From contig NZ_JAKVME010000001.1 of assembly GCF_022483985.1 (NCBI RefSeq), positions 2,108,001-2,172,000 of the forward strand: DNA of 64,000 nucleotides. Reading direction: 5' to 3'. Origin of the DNA: Acetobacter sp. GTDB taxonomy: Bacteria > Pseudomonadota > Alphaproteobacteria > Acetobacterales > Acetobacteraceae. The position numbers were made by a program, and so were the translations under genes. Positions 26,532-36,044 of the stretch are shown piece by piece (position 1 is the stretch's first letter; the number at the start of each line of letters is the position of its first letter). The notes beneath the pieces are model-generated. The model was not told where the DNA came from, searched no databases, and saw only the letters and a list, made by a program, of their open reading frames with translations.

Positions 26532-29500
26532 ATGGCGAGAGAGGAAATCCGCACCGTCTGCCCCTATTGCGGGGTCGGGTGCGGCGTTATTCTGGAAGTC
26601 GAAAATGAGCGTATCGTCAAGGTACGCGGCGACACCGCACACCCTGCGAATGGTGGTCGGCTCTGCACCAAAGGCAGTTCCTGCGATAAACCTCTCCTCT
26701 CCGACCAGCGGCTGCGTCAGGCTTTTGTCCGCGCCAAACGTGACGAAGCAGCAGCCCCACTGCCCATGCAGCAGGCCATCGCAACCACGGCGAAACGCCT
26801 GCGGAGCATTCTCGACAAACATGGTCCGGACGCCATCGGCTTCTACGTCTCGGGGCAGATGTCTCTGGAAGCGCAGTATCTGATCAACAAGCTGGCCAAA
26901 GGGTTTGTCCGCAGCCAGCACATTGAATCGAACTCCCGGCTTTGTATGGCCGCCGCCGGAACCGGCTACAAGCTCTCACTGGGAGCCGATGCGCCGCCGG
27001 GCAGCTACGAAGATTTCGACTGCACCGACCTGTTCTTCGTCATCGGCGCGAACATGGCCGACTGTCACCCCATCCTGTTCCTGCGGCTGATGGATCGCAA
27101 ACGCAGCGGAGCCAGACTGATCGTTGTTGATCCGCGCCGGACAGCCACAGCCGAAAAAGCCGATCTTTATCTTCCCATCCGTCCCGGCACCGACCTCGCC
27201 CTTCTCAACGGCTTGCTCCATCTTCTTGTCAAAAACGATGCTATCGACAGGGATTTCATTGCACACGCCACCACGGGCTGGGACTCCATGGAGGCGTTTC
27301 TTGAGGACTACGCGCCTGAAACCGTAGCCGAGATTACAGGTCTGCCCACCGAGGACATCCTGACGGCGGCACACTGGATCGCAGAAGCCGGTGAGTGGAT
27401 GAGCCTGTGGACCATGGGGCTGAACCAGAGCATCGCCGGTACATGGAACACCAACGCTGTGTGCAATCTTCACCTTGCAACCGGGGCCATCTGCCGTCCC
27501 GGTAGCGGTCCTTTCTCGCTCACCGGACAGCCCAACGCCATGGGCGGGCGTGAGATGGGCTATATGGGCCCCGGTCTGCCCGGTCAGCGCAGCGCGCTGG
27601 TCGCAGCGGATCGGAACTTTGTCGAACAGCAATGGAATCTTTCGCCCGGAACCCTGCGTGATACAGGTGGTGACGGGGCCATCGCGATGTTCAAAGCGAT
27701 GGAACAGGGAGAGATCAAGGCGTGCTGGGTCATCTGCACCAATCCTGTGGCGACAGTCGCCAACCGCAAACATGTGGTGCGGGCTCTGGAGGCTGCTGAC
27801 TGTGTCATCGTGCAGGACGCGTTCGCGGACAGCGAGACCACCCGTTTTGCCGACATTCTGTTGCCTGCCACTCTGTGGGCGGAAAGCGAGGGGGTGCAGG
27901 TCAATTCCGACCGCACCATGACGCTTGCCCGTCAGGCTGTGCCGCCACCGGGCGAAGCACTGGCGGACTGGGACATCATTGCCCGCGTGGCCTGCGCCAT
28001 GGGGTTCGAACAGGATTTTACGTTTGCTTCCGCAGCCGACGTGTTTGCCGAAGCCAGCCGGTTCACAAATCCGAAAACAGGTTACGACATTGCTGGTGTC
28101 AGTCATGCCCGTCTTCGCGAAGGCCCCGTGCAATGGCCCGCTCCGGCTGGCGACACGCAGTCGCGGCATCCCATCCGCTATCTCCCGTCTGACAGTGACG
28201 GTCCCGTCTTTGCGACAGCTGATAGCAAGGCGGTCTTTTTCGCTCGTCCATGGATGCGACCGGAGGAATGGCCGGACGACGAGTTCCCCTTCGTCCTGAA
28301 CAGCGGCCGCCTCCAACACCAGTGGCACACGCTCACCAAGACCGGACGGGTGGAGAGTCTCAATCGCCTCAATCCGGGACCATTCGTAGAAATCGGCAGC
28401 GAAGACGCCGCCACGCTCGGGTTGGCGAAGGATGATTCCGTGCGCATCACCTCCCGGCGCGGGCAGATCGTTCTTCCCGTGCTAATCTCGTCACGGGTGC
28501 GTTCAGGCACGTGCTTCGCTCCCTTTCACTGGAATGACAGATTCGGGGAAAACATGACGGTCAACGCCGTCACACCGGATGCCGTCGATCCCATCTCGCT
28601 GCAACCCGGCTTCAAAGTCTGCGCCGTCTCTCTTGAGCGCGTGGAAACAACGACGCACGCCGCTTCCGTGAAACCGGAAAAGGAAGGATCTCACACCATG
28701 ACCTTGCGGTCTCTCGTCACCCATCTCGGTCTGGATTCTTCGACTTCTGTCTCCCTGCCCGCTCTGTCCGAAGAAGCACAGGCATGGTTGTCCGGTTTTC
28801 TTGAAGGACTGAAAATCGCTCCGCCGGAACCGGGTGAACTGCCGTCCGTTCCGGCTTCCGCTCCACTCCCCCCGCAGACACGGACGCATTTCAGCGGAAT
28901 TCTCGCAGGGCTGTACAGCCGGACACGACCAGAGATACCGACACAGGCAGAGGACAACTCTCCGCTGCCTCCGACTATCGGCGTATGGTGGGCTTCCCAG
29001 ACCGGACGTGCTGAAGGGCTTGCGGCAACGGTTGTGACATGGTTACGCGAGGCAGGGCATCCGGCAGAAGCGAAGTGTCTGGACAGTTGGGAGTGTGGCC
29101 ATCCGGTTTCCGGGAAAGCGCTTTTTGTGGTCTCCACTTTCGGAGATGGTGATCCACCGGATTGCGCCGCCCCCTTCTGGGATACGTTAAGGTCTCAGAA
29201 GACGCCATTAACTGGTTTTGCTTATGCCATTCTGGCGCTCGGTGACTCCTCCTATGCCAGCTTTTGCGGCTTTGGACGCGCTCTTGATGGACGGCTGCGC
29301 GAACTGGGAGCGTCACCGTTACTGGAGCGCGTGGACTGCGAACCGGATTTCGAAGACACTGTTGAAGCATGGCGAGGTGCTCTGCTGACAGCACTCAACG
29401 GGACAGGCGCTCCGGCCGCCCCCATTGCCGTCGAAGCTCCCCGGATCGTGGCGGGTACACGCGACGCGCCGGTCGTGGCTAAACTGAGCATCAACGAACG

Positions 29501-30488
29501 GCTCTGCACATCGGGAAGCGAACGGGACACCCGCCGGATCGGTCTTGACCTGAGCGGAACGGAACTGACATGGGAAACAGGCGATGCGCTAGGCGTGTGG
29601 CCCTGCAATACAGTAGAAAATGCAGAGATCGCCTTGCATGCCCTACAACTTCCGGGAGACACATCAATTGTTTTAAGAGAGTGTGGCGCGATCGGATTGA
29701 GGGATGCTCTGTTGCGTCATTTCGATCTGTCCCGTCCCAATCCGGCCATGCTGACGGCTCTCGGTGAACGGGAAACGGGTTTTCTGCCCGACCTTCTCAG
29801 AGAGGCTTCTCTTTCTGTTACAGCGCAGGACGTGCCTGCCCTGTTCCGGCGTATGCAGCCACGTCTTTATTCCATCGCTTCCTCACCGCAGGCCACGGGC
29901 CGGGTGGTGGAACTGACTGTGGGGATCAATTTCACGCCGTGGCCGGGTGTGTGCTCGAACTGGCTCGCCAGTCTGGAGGATGGCCATGAAGTGCCGGTCT
30001 TTACCCAGCCCACCACACATTTCAGACTGCCGCAGGATGATGCGATTCCGGTGGTCATGATCGGTCCCGGCACCGGAATTGCGCCTTTCAGAGGCTTTCT
30101 TCAGGAGCGTGCCGCCCGCAAGGCTTCCGGGTGTAACTGGCTTTTCTTCGGTGAACGCAACGCTGATGAGGGTTTTTACTATCGCTCCGAACTGGAATCC
30201 TTCCAGACTGAAGGTGTGCTGACGCGACTGGACACGGCTTTTTCGCGTGATCAGCCGGAACGGATCTATGTGCAGGACCGTATGGAGGAGGCTGGTGCGG
30301 ATTTGTGGAAATGGTTGAATGATGGCGCTTGTGTCTATGTCTGCGGAGACGCCAGCCGTATGGCCCGCGATGTCGATGCCGCCCTGAAGCGGATCGTCGC
30401 GCGTCACGGCGGCCTGCCGACAGGGGAAGCTGACTCGTTTGTGGCGCAGTTGACACGCGAGGGACGCTATCTGCGGGATGTCTACTGA
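26532..30488 (+). CDS. nasA: Assimilatory nitrate reductase fused to a diflavin (CysJ-like) reductase
   Basis: The 1318-residue protein joins two enzymes. Residues 1-710 are a molybdopterin nitrate reductase of the NasA type, with an N-terminal 4Fe-4S site (CPYCGVGCGV, then LCTKGSSC) and the Mo-ligand Cys in SNSRLCMAAAGTGY. After a linker of about 100 residues follow a flavodoxin domain (WWASQTGRAEGLA, near 820-960) and a ferredoxin-reductase-like FAD/NADPH domain (RLYSIASSPQ, IGPGTGIAPFRGF, YVCGDASRMARDV). One chain should pass electrons from NADPH through FAD, FMN and Fe-S to molybdenum. It lies six bases after NirBD, and its stop overlaps the NasT start by one base. Confidence 0.93.
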   Translation: MAREEIRTVCPYCGVGCGVILEVENERIVKVRGDTAHPANGGRLCTKGSSCDKPLLSDQRLRQAFVRAKRDEAAAPLPMQQAIATTAKRLRSILDKHGPDAIGFYVSGQMSLEAQYLINKLAKGFVRSQHIESNSRLCMAAAGTGYKLSLGADAPPGSYEDFDCTDLFFVIGANMADCHPILFLRLMDRKRSGARLIVVDPRRTATAEKADLYLPIRPGTDLALLNGLLHLLVKNDAIDRDFIAHATTGWDSMEAFLEDYAPETVAEITGLPTEDILTAAHWIAEAGEWMSLWTMGLNQSIAGTWNTNAVCNLHLATGAICRPGSGPFSLTGQPNAMGGREMGYMGPGLPGQRSALVAADRNFVEQQWNLSPGTLRDTGGDGAIAMFKAMEQGEIKACWVICTNPVATVANRKHVVRALEAADCVIVQDAFADSETTRFADILLPATLWAESEGVQVNSDRTMTLARQAVPPPGEALADWDIIARVACAMGFEQDFTFASAADVFAEASRFTNPKTGYDIAGVSHARLREGPVQWPAPAGDTQSRHPIRYLPSDSDGPVFATADSKAVFFARPWMRPEEWPDDEFPFVLNSGRLQHQWHTLTKTGRVESLNRLNPGPFVEIGSEDAATLGLAKDDSVRITSRRGQIVLPVLISSRVRSGTCFAPFHWNDRFGENMTVNAVTPDAVDPISLQPGFKVCAVSLERVETTTHAASVKPEKEGSHTMTLRSLVTHLGLDSSTSVSLPALSEEAQAWLSGFLEGLKIAPPEPGELPSVPASAPLPPQTRTHFSGILAGLYSRTRPEIPTQAEDNSPLPPTIGVWWASQTGRAEGLAATVVTWLREAGHPAEAKCLDSWECGHPVSGKALFVVSTFGDGDPPDCAAPFWDTLRSQKTPLTGFAYAILALGDSSYASFCGFGRALDGRLRELGASPLLERVDCEPDFEDTVEAWRGALLTALNGTGAPAAPIAVEAPRIVAGTRDAPVVAKLSINERLCTSGSERDTRRIGLDLSGTELTWETGDALGVWPCNTVENAEIALHALQLPGDTSIVLRECGAIGLRDALLRHFDLSRPNPAMLTALGERETGFLPDLLREASLSVTAQDVPALFRRMQPRLYSIASSPQATGRVVELTVGINFTPWPGVCSNWLASLEDGHEVPVFTQPTTHFRLPQDDAIPVVMIGPGTGIAPFRGFLQERAARKASGCNWLFFGERNADEGFYYRSELESFQTEGVLTRLDTAFSRDQPERIYVQDRMEEAGADLWKWLNDGACVYVCGDASRMARDVDAALKRIVARHGGLPTGEADSFVAQLTREGRYLRDVY

Positions 30489-31090
30489 TGGTAGAAGGAC
30501 GCCCTCCTCTGGTGGTTCTGGTCGCCGACGCCAATCCGAAACGGGGTTTCGCCCTGTCTGAAACATTGCGCAGTGATAGCTCCCTTCGTGTTCTGACGGT
30601 TCCGGCCGAAATGGCGCTGATTGACGCCGTAAAACTGCACGGTCCGGATGTCGTGCTGGTGGACATGGCGCGAGCCGACCGTGATGCGCTGGACAGTATC
30701 CGCGCCCTGTCGCAATCCGCGCAGGAGCGCCCGATAGCGCTTTTTGTCGACGAGGATGACTCCGCTCTGATGGAAACGGCATTCGATACGGGCATCTGTT
30801 CCTACAATGTGATCGAGACGCCGCCCCGTGACGTCAAGCCTCTCCTCCGGGCCGCCATCGCCCTCTATGACCGCTTCCGCCGGACACGCGAAGAACTCAG
30901 TGAAGTCCAGCGTGTCCTTGCGGAGCGCAAACTTATTGATCAGGCCAAAAGGTGTTTCATGAAGAACGAAAAAACAAACGAAACCCAGGCTCACCGCTGG
31001 CTGCAACGTCGCGCCATGCAGACGTCCCGTCGCATCGCAGCCGTTGCGGAGGAATATCTCGCCAGCCAGAAAAGGGATGATCTGTCATGA
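30488..31090 (+). CDS. nasT: NasT, ANTAR-domain response regulator
   Basis: The 200-residue protein has a receiver-like domain (residues 8-125, with DVVLVDMARADRD at the phospho-acceptor position). The C-terminal ANTAR RNA-binding domain contains LAERKLIDQAKRCFM and AHRWLQRRAMQTSRRIAAVAE (about 140-192). NasT proteins promote transcription through leader hairpins of nitrate operons and are held inactive by NasS until nitrate binds. The candidate hairpins before the transporter gene are the expected target. It overlaps the reductase stop and the NasS start, indicating tight coupling. Confidence 0.92.
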   Translation: MVEGRPPLVVLVADANPKRGFALSETLRSDSSLRVLTVPAEMALIDAVKLHGPDVVLVDMARADRDALDSIRALSQSAQERPIALFVDEDDSALMETAFDTGICSYNVIETPPRDVKPLLRAAIALYDRFRRTREELSEVQRVLAERKLIDQAKRCFMKNEKTNETQAHRWLQRRAMQTSRRIAAVAEEYLASQKRDDLS

Positions 31091-32076
31091 AGACGCCAAT
31101 TCGCATCGGCGTGTTGCAACTGGCCGACAGCGCGCCCGTCATCATGGCTCAGCAGCAGGGCCTCTTTGCCCGGCACGGACTGGAAACGGACATTGTTGTC
31201 TCTCCGTCCTGGGCCAATATCGCGGATGGCCTCGTCTGGAAAAAACTTGATGCAGCTGTAGTCTTTTGCCCACTGGCAATGATGACCGCTCTGGGCCGGC
31301 GTGGACACGGCACCCTTCTGCGTCCTCTGGGCACGATCAGCCGGGGAGGCAATACGATCATGCTGCGGGGAGCCAATCCGGTCGAGACAATCTGGCACGC
31401 AGGCTCACAAGGGCGACGTGCTTTTGATATCTGGCGCAGCGGCATCGGACGACGCCCCCGTATTGCCGTCGTGCACAGCTATTCCACTCATCTTCTCATT
31501 CTCAGAAGATTTCTGAAAATGATTGATGTGGACATGGAAAGCGATATTGAGCTTCTGGTGATGCCACCCGTCGACATGATCCACGCTCTTTCTGAGAAGA
31601 AGATCGACGGTGGATGTGTCGGCCCGCCATGGGGAACTGAGGCGGAGAGGATCGGTGTTGCTTTCCGGGTCGGTGGCTCGTCCTCCGTTTTTCCTGATCA
31701 TGTCGAGAAGATCATGGTGGCTTCCGGGGAGCTTGCCTGTTCCGAACCCAAAATGCAGGCGATGACCCGCGCCCTGCAGGAAGCCATCAGCTTTTGTCAG
31801 CAACCCCACCATAGACAGGGCATCACCGATGCGCTCGCGGCTTCCCTCCCGACGGGCGGTCTCGCGCTCCCTGCGGAAGCCACTCACGCAGTGCTGCCAG
31901 AAGGATCTGCCGCAGAAGCAATCTCCTTTTCTTCCGGAATGCTTCAGAAGCACGATATCGAATGGATCATTCACGACATGATGGCTCTTGGTTGGCTGGA
32001 AAATACCGAACGGCAGACACTCATGCAGTGGAGTGCTTCCGGCGCCTTGACCTCCGCACCTCCCGTTCCTCTCTGA
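31087..32076 (+). CDS. nasS: NasS, cytoplasmic nitrate/nitrite sensor (NrtA-like)
   Basis: The 329-residue protein resembles periplasmic nitrate-binding proteins (IRIGVLQLADSAPVIMAQQQGLF) but has no signal peptide, as expected for the cytoplasmic sensor NasS. NasS binds NasT in the absence of nitrate and releases it when nitrate or nitrite binds. The gene overlaps nasT by four bases (ATGA), so the pair is made together. Unusually, both lie at the 3' end of the operon they should control, rather than upstream. Confidence 0.88.
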   Translation: MKTPIRIGVLQLADSAPVIMAQQQGLFARHGLETDIVVSPSWANIADGLVWKKLDAAVVFCPLAMMTALGRRGHGTLLRPLGTISRGGNTIMLRGANPVETIWHAGSQGRRAFDIWRSGIGRRPRIAVVHSYSTHLLILRRFLKMIDVDMESDIELLVMPPVDMIHALSEKKIDGGCVGPPWGTEAERIGVAFRVGGSSSVFPDHVEKIMVASGELACSEPKMQAMTRALQEAISFCQQPHHRQGITDALAASLPTGGLALPAEATHAVLPEGSAAEAISFSSGMLQKHDIEWIIHDMMALGWLENTERQTLMQWSASGALTSAPPVPL

Positions 32077-32111
32077 TTTTCCGGAAACGTACCTTAACAG
32101 GCTCCTCCTTC

Positions 32112-32567
32112 ATGCTGTTCAACTTCGAAATGGATTTCGCCCATTCGTTGCGCTGCATCCCGATGATAGTCAGGATGAAACTTGATCTGTGCGGTGTAAA
32201 AGTCAGCCTCCGTCAATGGAGCCGTTTCACACAGGAGGATCGGGCCGCACTCGTGCAACGACCGGCAGAAAGCCTGAAGCAGTGTAAAATCTATCGCAAT
32301 CTCCTTGTCGACCTTATCAGGCAAAGAGCGGAAGAAGAGCCCGTCTTTCTTCCGCCAGTTTCACCGGAAACCTGGCAGAAAGCAGATGATATACCGCAGA
32401 GCATCAGACAGACCGCTGCTGCGCATGGCGCAGCCACACCAACCTTGCAGCAGTGGAACCATCTTTCCCCGTTGCAACGCTTCGCCCTGATGAAACTCAC
32501 AAGACCAGGACATGAAAACCAGAATTTCATCCCGGCGTTAAAGGAGTTTTTTACAGAAAATACTTAA
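32112..32567 (+). CDS. narM: Nitrate reductase-associated protein (NarM-like)
   Basis: I chose the ATG at 32112 because the family begins LFNFEMDFAHSLRCIPM. The 151-residue protein then shows IVRMKLDLCGVKVSLRQW and a C-terminal HLSPLQRFALMKLTRPGHE, the pattern of the small nitrate reductase-associated family. Its cyanobacterial member NarM is required for active nitrate reductase, probably in cofactor maturation. It follows nasS by 35 bases and ends the nitrate operon. No clear terminator was seen in the 34 bases before the convergent glycosyltransferase gene. Confidence 0.8.
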   Translation: MLFNFEMDFAHSLRCIPMIVRMKLDLCGVKVSLRQWSRFTQEDRAALVQRPAESLKQCKIYRNLLVDLIRQRAEEEPVFLPPVSPETWQKADDIPQSIRQTAAAHGAATPTLQQWNHLSPLQRFALMKLTRPGHENQNFIPALKEFFTENT

Positions 32568-32601
32568 AATAAAATACAAATACCGAATTGAATATTTAAA
32601 A

Positions 32602-33690
32602 TTAACCATTCCATGAAAGCTTTATTTCCTTCGAAATTTCCGGATTGCATTTCCGGGCAAAAAAGCACGATGACGCCAGAGCTTCCGGCAAATCAATTTC
32701 ATTTAGCTTTCTAAGATCAATAGGATCAAAAAGCTTTTGCCTCAATGTCCGGTTTTGAGGGGCGGTTTTTTTAATATAATGCGTTCCCTGCTCTGTTTTG
32801 CATGGCGATATTTCAGAAAATTTCTCGCCCTGCTGGCGTATATATCGAATATACAAAGTATTAAAATAAATTTCATCAGGAGCCAGACTCCATTTCAGAG
32901 CATGATCCAAATCAGGATGAGATTGCGCAAACCATTCCGCAACCGCCCGGTTTGCGGCAAAAAACTGTGATCCACGCCAGAGATCTGACAAGACGACCTC
33001 TCGTTCCAAAGGAAATTTTCCGCATACTTTTTTATAAAAATTCCATACTCTTGAATGAAGAATGCTTTTTTTAGGATTAAGGCTTTCAATATCACATGGC
33101 TGAAATTTTGTTACGCAATAGCGACCCAATCCTTCGGATGATAGATTCTCCGGATCAATCCCTCCCCATATAGAAAATATATTTCCCTTACTGCGCAACA
33201 AATTATTATTAATTTTAACAGGAATTTTTATCGGGAAACATGACCCGCTTATAAAAACAAAACGATCACTGTCAACATCTTTAAGCGCTTCATAGATAAG
33301 GTTTTTCATGGCTTGTACCGCAGAAAAACCTCCCCAATTCACCCTCACTCTATTTTCCAAAAAAACTATTCTATTACTTTGATTGATTAAATTACCATTA
33401 TGGATATCCACTTTGGCGTCGAGGTGAACATAAACAACAGATCTATGATCAGAGAGAAGGGATTCAAGCAGCAAGTTCAGCTGATCGTCAATTTTATGAG
33501 CCATAATCATATATGATATTTTCGACTCCTTTTTGTGTATGTTTTTATTTTTTAAAATATCTAATTTTTCATACGCACCATCGTGTTTTTTATATACATG
33601 GGTAGTTTTAATTTCGAGAAGATCGTAATATCTATCATATTTTGTTTTTATTTTTTTCGATTTTATCCCAATATCATTGCTATTTTCCAT
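32602..33690 (-). CDS. GT14-family beta-1,6-N-acetylglucosaminyltransferase-like protein
   Basis: The 362-residue protein matches Core-2/I-branching glycosyltransferases: ISYMIMAHKID, VVYVHLDAKVD, NWGGFSAVQAMKNLI, FISGSCFPIK, WRGSQFFAANRAVAEWF and the catalytic SLAPDEIYFNTL (glutamate). It lacks a signal peptide or membrane anchor, so it probably acts in the cytoplasm on a surface polysaccharide or glycan. The gene is far richer in A+T than its neighbours and uses many AAA, AAT and ATA codons, a sign of transfer. It stands alone, with an AT-rich upstream region of nearly a kilobase. Confidence 0.85.
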   Translation of the reverse strand: MENSNDIGIKSKKIKTKYDRYYDLLEIKTTHVYKKHDGAYEKLDILKNKNIHKKESKISYMIMAHKIDDQLNLLLESLLSDHRSVVYVHLDAKVDIHNGNLINQSNRIVFLENRVRVNWGGFSAVQAMKNLIYEALKDVDSDRFVFISGSCFPIKIPVKINNNLLRSKGNIFSIWGGIDPENLSSEGLGRYCVTKFQPCDIESLNPKKSILHSRVWNFYKKVCGKFPLEREVVLSDLWRGSQFFAANRAVAEWFAQSHPDLDHALKWSLAPDEIYFNTLYIRYIRQQGEKFSEISPCKTEQGTHYIKKTAPQNRTLRQKLFDPIDLRKLNEIDLPEALASSCFFARKCNPEISKEIKLSWNG

Positions 33691-34849
33691 AAAATCACCA
33701 AACTATAAATACTTGATTGTTTTTCCTGCACAAACAAAAAATACCACAACATGAAATCTTACAAAAAGAAATTACTTTAAAGTTTACTGCCTTTTGTGTT
33801 TAATAATTTGTATTTTCTGCAAGAAAATAATCCGATGTTCGAATTAATGAGACGGATAGATAAAGAACAATACAAATAATTCTTCTTTATCATTGATAAT
33901 TTCTAAATTCATGACATATCTCACGCAATGAAAATCTGGCTGATTTTGATAAGATTTTACCTGTGGCGCATCATCGCCACCCACTCCACAAAAATCCCGC
34001 AATCATAACTCCATTGTTATATCAATGAATTAGCATGCTCTGTATCCTGAACGTGTCATATGTTATGGCGTAGCAGTGACATCTGACCAGTAAACCGCAT
34101 AACAGGCTGATATTCTCAACAGCCATACAGAACAGGACAAACTGTAAAAACGGTCCAGAACTGCATCTGACGCAGACACACGAACTCAACTACCGCCCGC
34201 AACTTACCAGTCAGCCGAGGCGGTTTCACCGAGTTGGGCAATCCCTCTCCCTTATTCAGAATGTTATGGAAGAGAAGACTTGACTTGCCTGTATCAACCG
34301 CAGGCAGGCTCTGAGATAACCCACGGCTAAACATCCATCTTCCCGCCGGGAGCAGGCCGAGCCTCCACAGGGACGTTCCAGCAGCTGGTACATTCAGTAT
34401 TACAAATGTTTCAATTAAATATCACAGGCCTCGACGACATTGCTCCTTATGGGGCACGCCACCGCATCCGTACGAAGATAAGCAACACCCTCCAGCCTGT
34501 TACAAAGCAGTCTTCTCCTCATGGAAAAGATGCGTCATCAGGCTCAAAGCCAAACACCAGACATCGCGTAGTCTCGCGTATCATGTGCCTGTCAGAGCAT
34601 TCCCGGATCACTCCCTCATATCACCCGCAGCGGGCATAACGACACTCCGGCATGACGTTCAGGAAACTGTCAGCTTCACCTGATAGATTAAAACTCAGAT
34701 CACTGTTCATCCCCACCAACGACACCGAAAGCCGACTGAATTTCATGCATGTTCGTCATGCCACTCAGCACTCCGTCAGTAGGACAGAAGCAAACGTTCA
34801 TCTGGCTGGATGTCAGCGCCCAGACACTCATCGCCGCAGGAAAGGACCA
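33691..34849. other. Intergenic region, AT-rich at its left end
   Basis: About 1.16 kb without a convincing gene. The first 400 bases share the very low G+C of the glycosyltransferase gene and must contain its promoter. The rest has G+C nearer the genome average. Small frames near 34116-34334 and 34406-34639 have no recognisable features. The left limit of the presumed transferred segment is near 32570 and the right one around 34080. Confidence 0.45.
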
Positions 34850-36037
34850 GTGAGTTTCAGGCCCGCTGCCGTCGGATGGCTTCCGGTGCTTGTCTGCCTG
34901 TCTGCCTTGCTTGCACACCCTTCATCAGCGGCGGAGAGCGGGCAGATCATCACAATGGGACCAAAGGCGCAGGGCAATGCCGCCCTGACTGTCTCGACGG
35001 TGCAGTCTGGCGCACTCGGCAAAACTCTCGAAGCCATGGGGACCGTCACATCCGAGGCGAGCCGCATTGTCCGCCTCCACCCCGCGGGTTCCGGAAAAGT
35101 CCTGCACATAGCCGTCGTCCCGGGACAGCACGTCCGCAAAGGTGATGTGCTCCTCACCTATCAGGATCACGCCCTGCATCTGGTGCGTCTTGAGATGGCC
35201 AGAGCCCAGTCCGCACTGGCGACAGCACAGGCAGCCTACCAGAACGCCGCCGCCGCCCACGATCGGGGACGGCTGCTCGCAGGATCAACGGTGTCGGAAG
35301 GAGAAAACAAACGTCGTCTGGCGGCGTTTCAGGCGGCAAAAAGTGATATCATCGCCCGGCAGGCCGATGTTGACACGCTGACCCACCAACTCAGGGAGGA
35401 ATACAACTCCGTTACGGAATCAGACAGGGTCCAGACCAGCAGGTCCGACGAGACATCGGCGATCATCGCCCCTGCCGCAGCGGAAGTGCAGAACATATCC
35501 GTCGGCGTGGCGGACGACGTCTCCCCCGCCACGGAACTGATGACCCTTTCCGACATTTCTTCCGTCTGGATTATCTCGGATATTCTCCCACAGGATGCCG
35601 CTCAGGTGGCGGAAGGCAGCGAACAGACCACGGAACTCGTGTCGGATACCGGCACGACACTGCTGAAATCGCAGATAACCTCGGTGGGTGACGTGGCCGA
35701 CCCGGCTACCGGTCTGGTGCGTGTCATAAGCACCGTTCCAAACCCGGACGGTCGTCTTCGTCCCGGTATGTTTCTTAACACCCACCTGCCCGCACAAGGA
35801 AAAACGACGGGCATCGTCGTGCCCGAAAGCGCCGTCATGGACATCAACGGTATAAGCATCGTCTTCATCCCGGTCGGTCCGGACCGGTTCCGCCCACAGG
35901 AAGTGCGCGTCAGCGGGACGAGCAATGGACAGAAAGTCATTACATCCGGCCTCTCGGCAGGGGAACGGATTGTGACGCACGGTGCGTTCGCCCTGAAGGA
36001 AGTGATGCTGGTCTCTGACTCGGATGACGGAGACTGA
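34850..36037 (+). CDS. Periplasmic adaptor subunit of an RND efflux pump
   Basis: I placed the start at the GTG at 34850, which follows a good ribosome site (GGAAAGGA) and gives a signal peptide, GWLPVLVCLSALLAHPSSAAE. The 395-residue protein has the usual order: a barrel-sandwich half (VRLHPAGSGKVLHIAVVPG), an alpha-helical hairpin with alanine-rich helices (about 115-200), the second sandwich half, a beta barrel and a membrane-proximal domain. It should link the RND permease to an outer-membrane channel, as CusB/CzcB do. No histidine/methionine-rich metal-binding stretch is visible. It ends just before the permease gene. Confidence 0.87.
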   Translation: MSFRPAAVGWLPVLVCLSALLAHPSSAAESGQIITMGPKAQGNAALTVSTVQSGALGKTLEAMGTVTSEASRIVRLHPAGSGKVLHIAVVPGQHVRKGDVLLTYQDHALHLVRLEMARAQSALATAQAAYQNAAAAHDRGRLLAGSTVSEGENKRRLAAFQAAKSDIIARQADVDTLTHQLREEYNSVTESDRVQTSRSDETSAIIAPAAAEVQNISVGVADDVSPATELMTLSDISSVWIISDILPQDAAQVAEGSEQTTELVSDTGTTLLKSQITSVGDVADPATGLVRVISTVPNPDGRLRPGMFLNTHLPAQGKTTGIVVPESAVMDINGISIVFIPVGPDRFRPQEVRVSGTSNGQKVITSGLSAGERIVTHGAFALKEVMLVSDSDDGD

Positions 36038-36044
36038 AAGGCGC

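Noticed and set aside
33900-34850. Small genes in the intergenic region left of the efflux operon (near 34116-34334 and 34406-34639)
   Set aside because: They lack ribosome sites, recognisable domains and coding composition.
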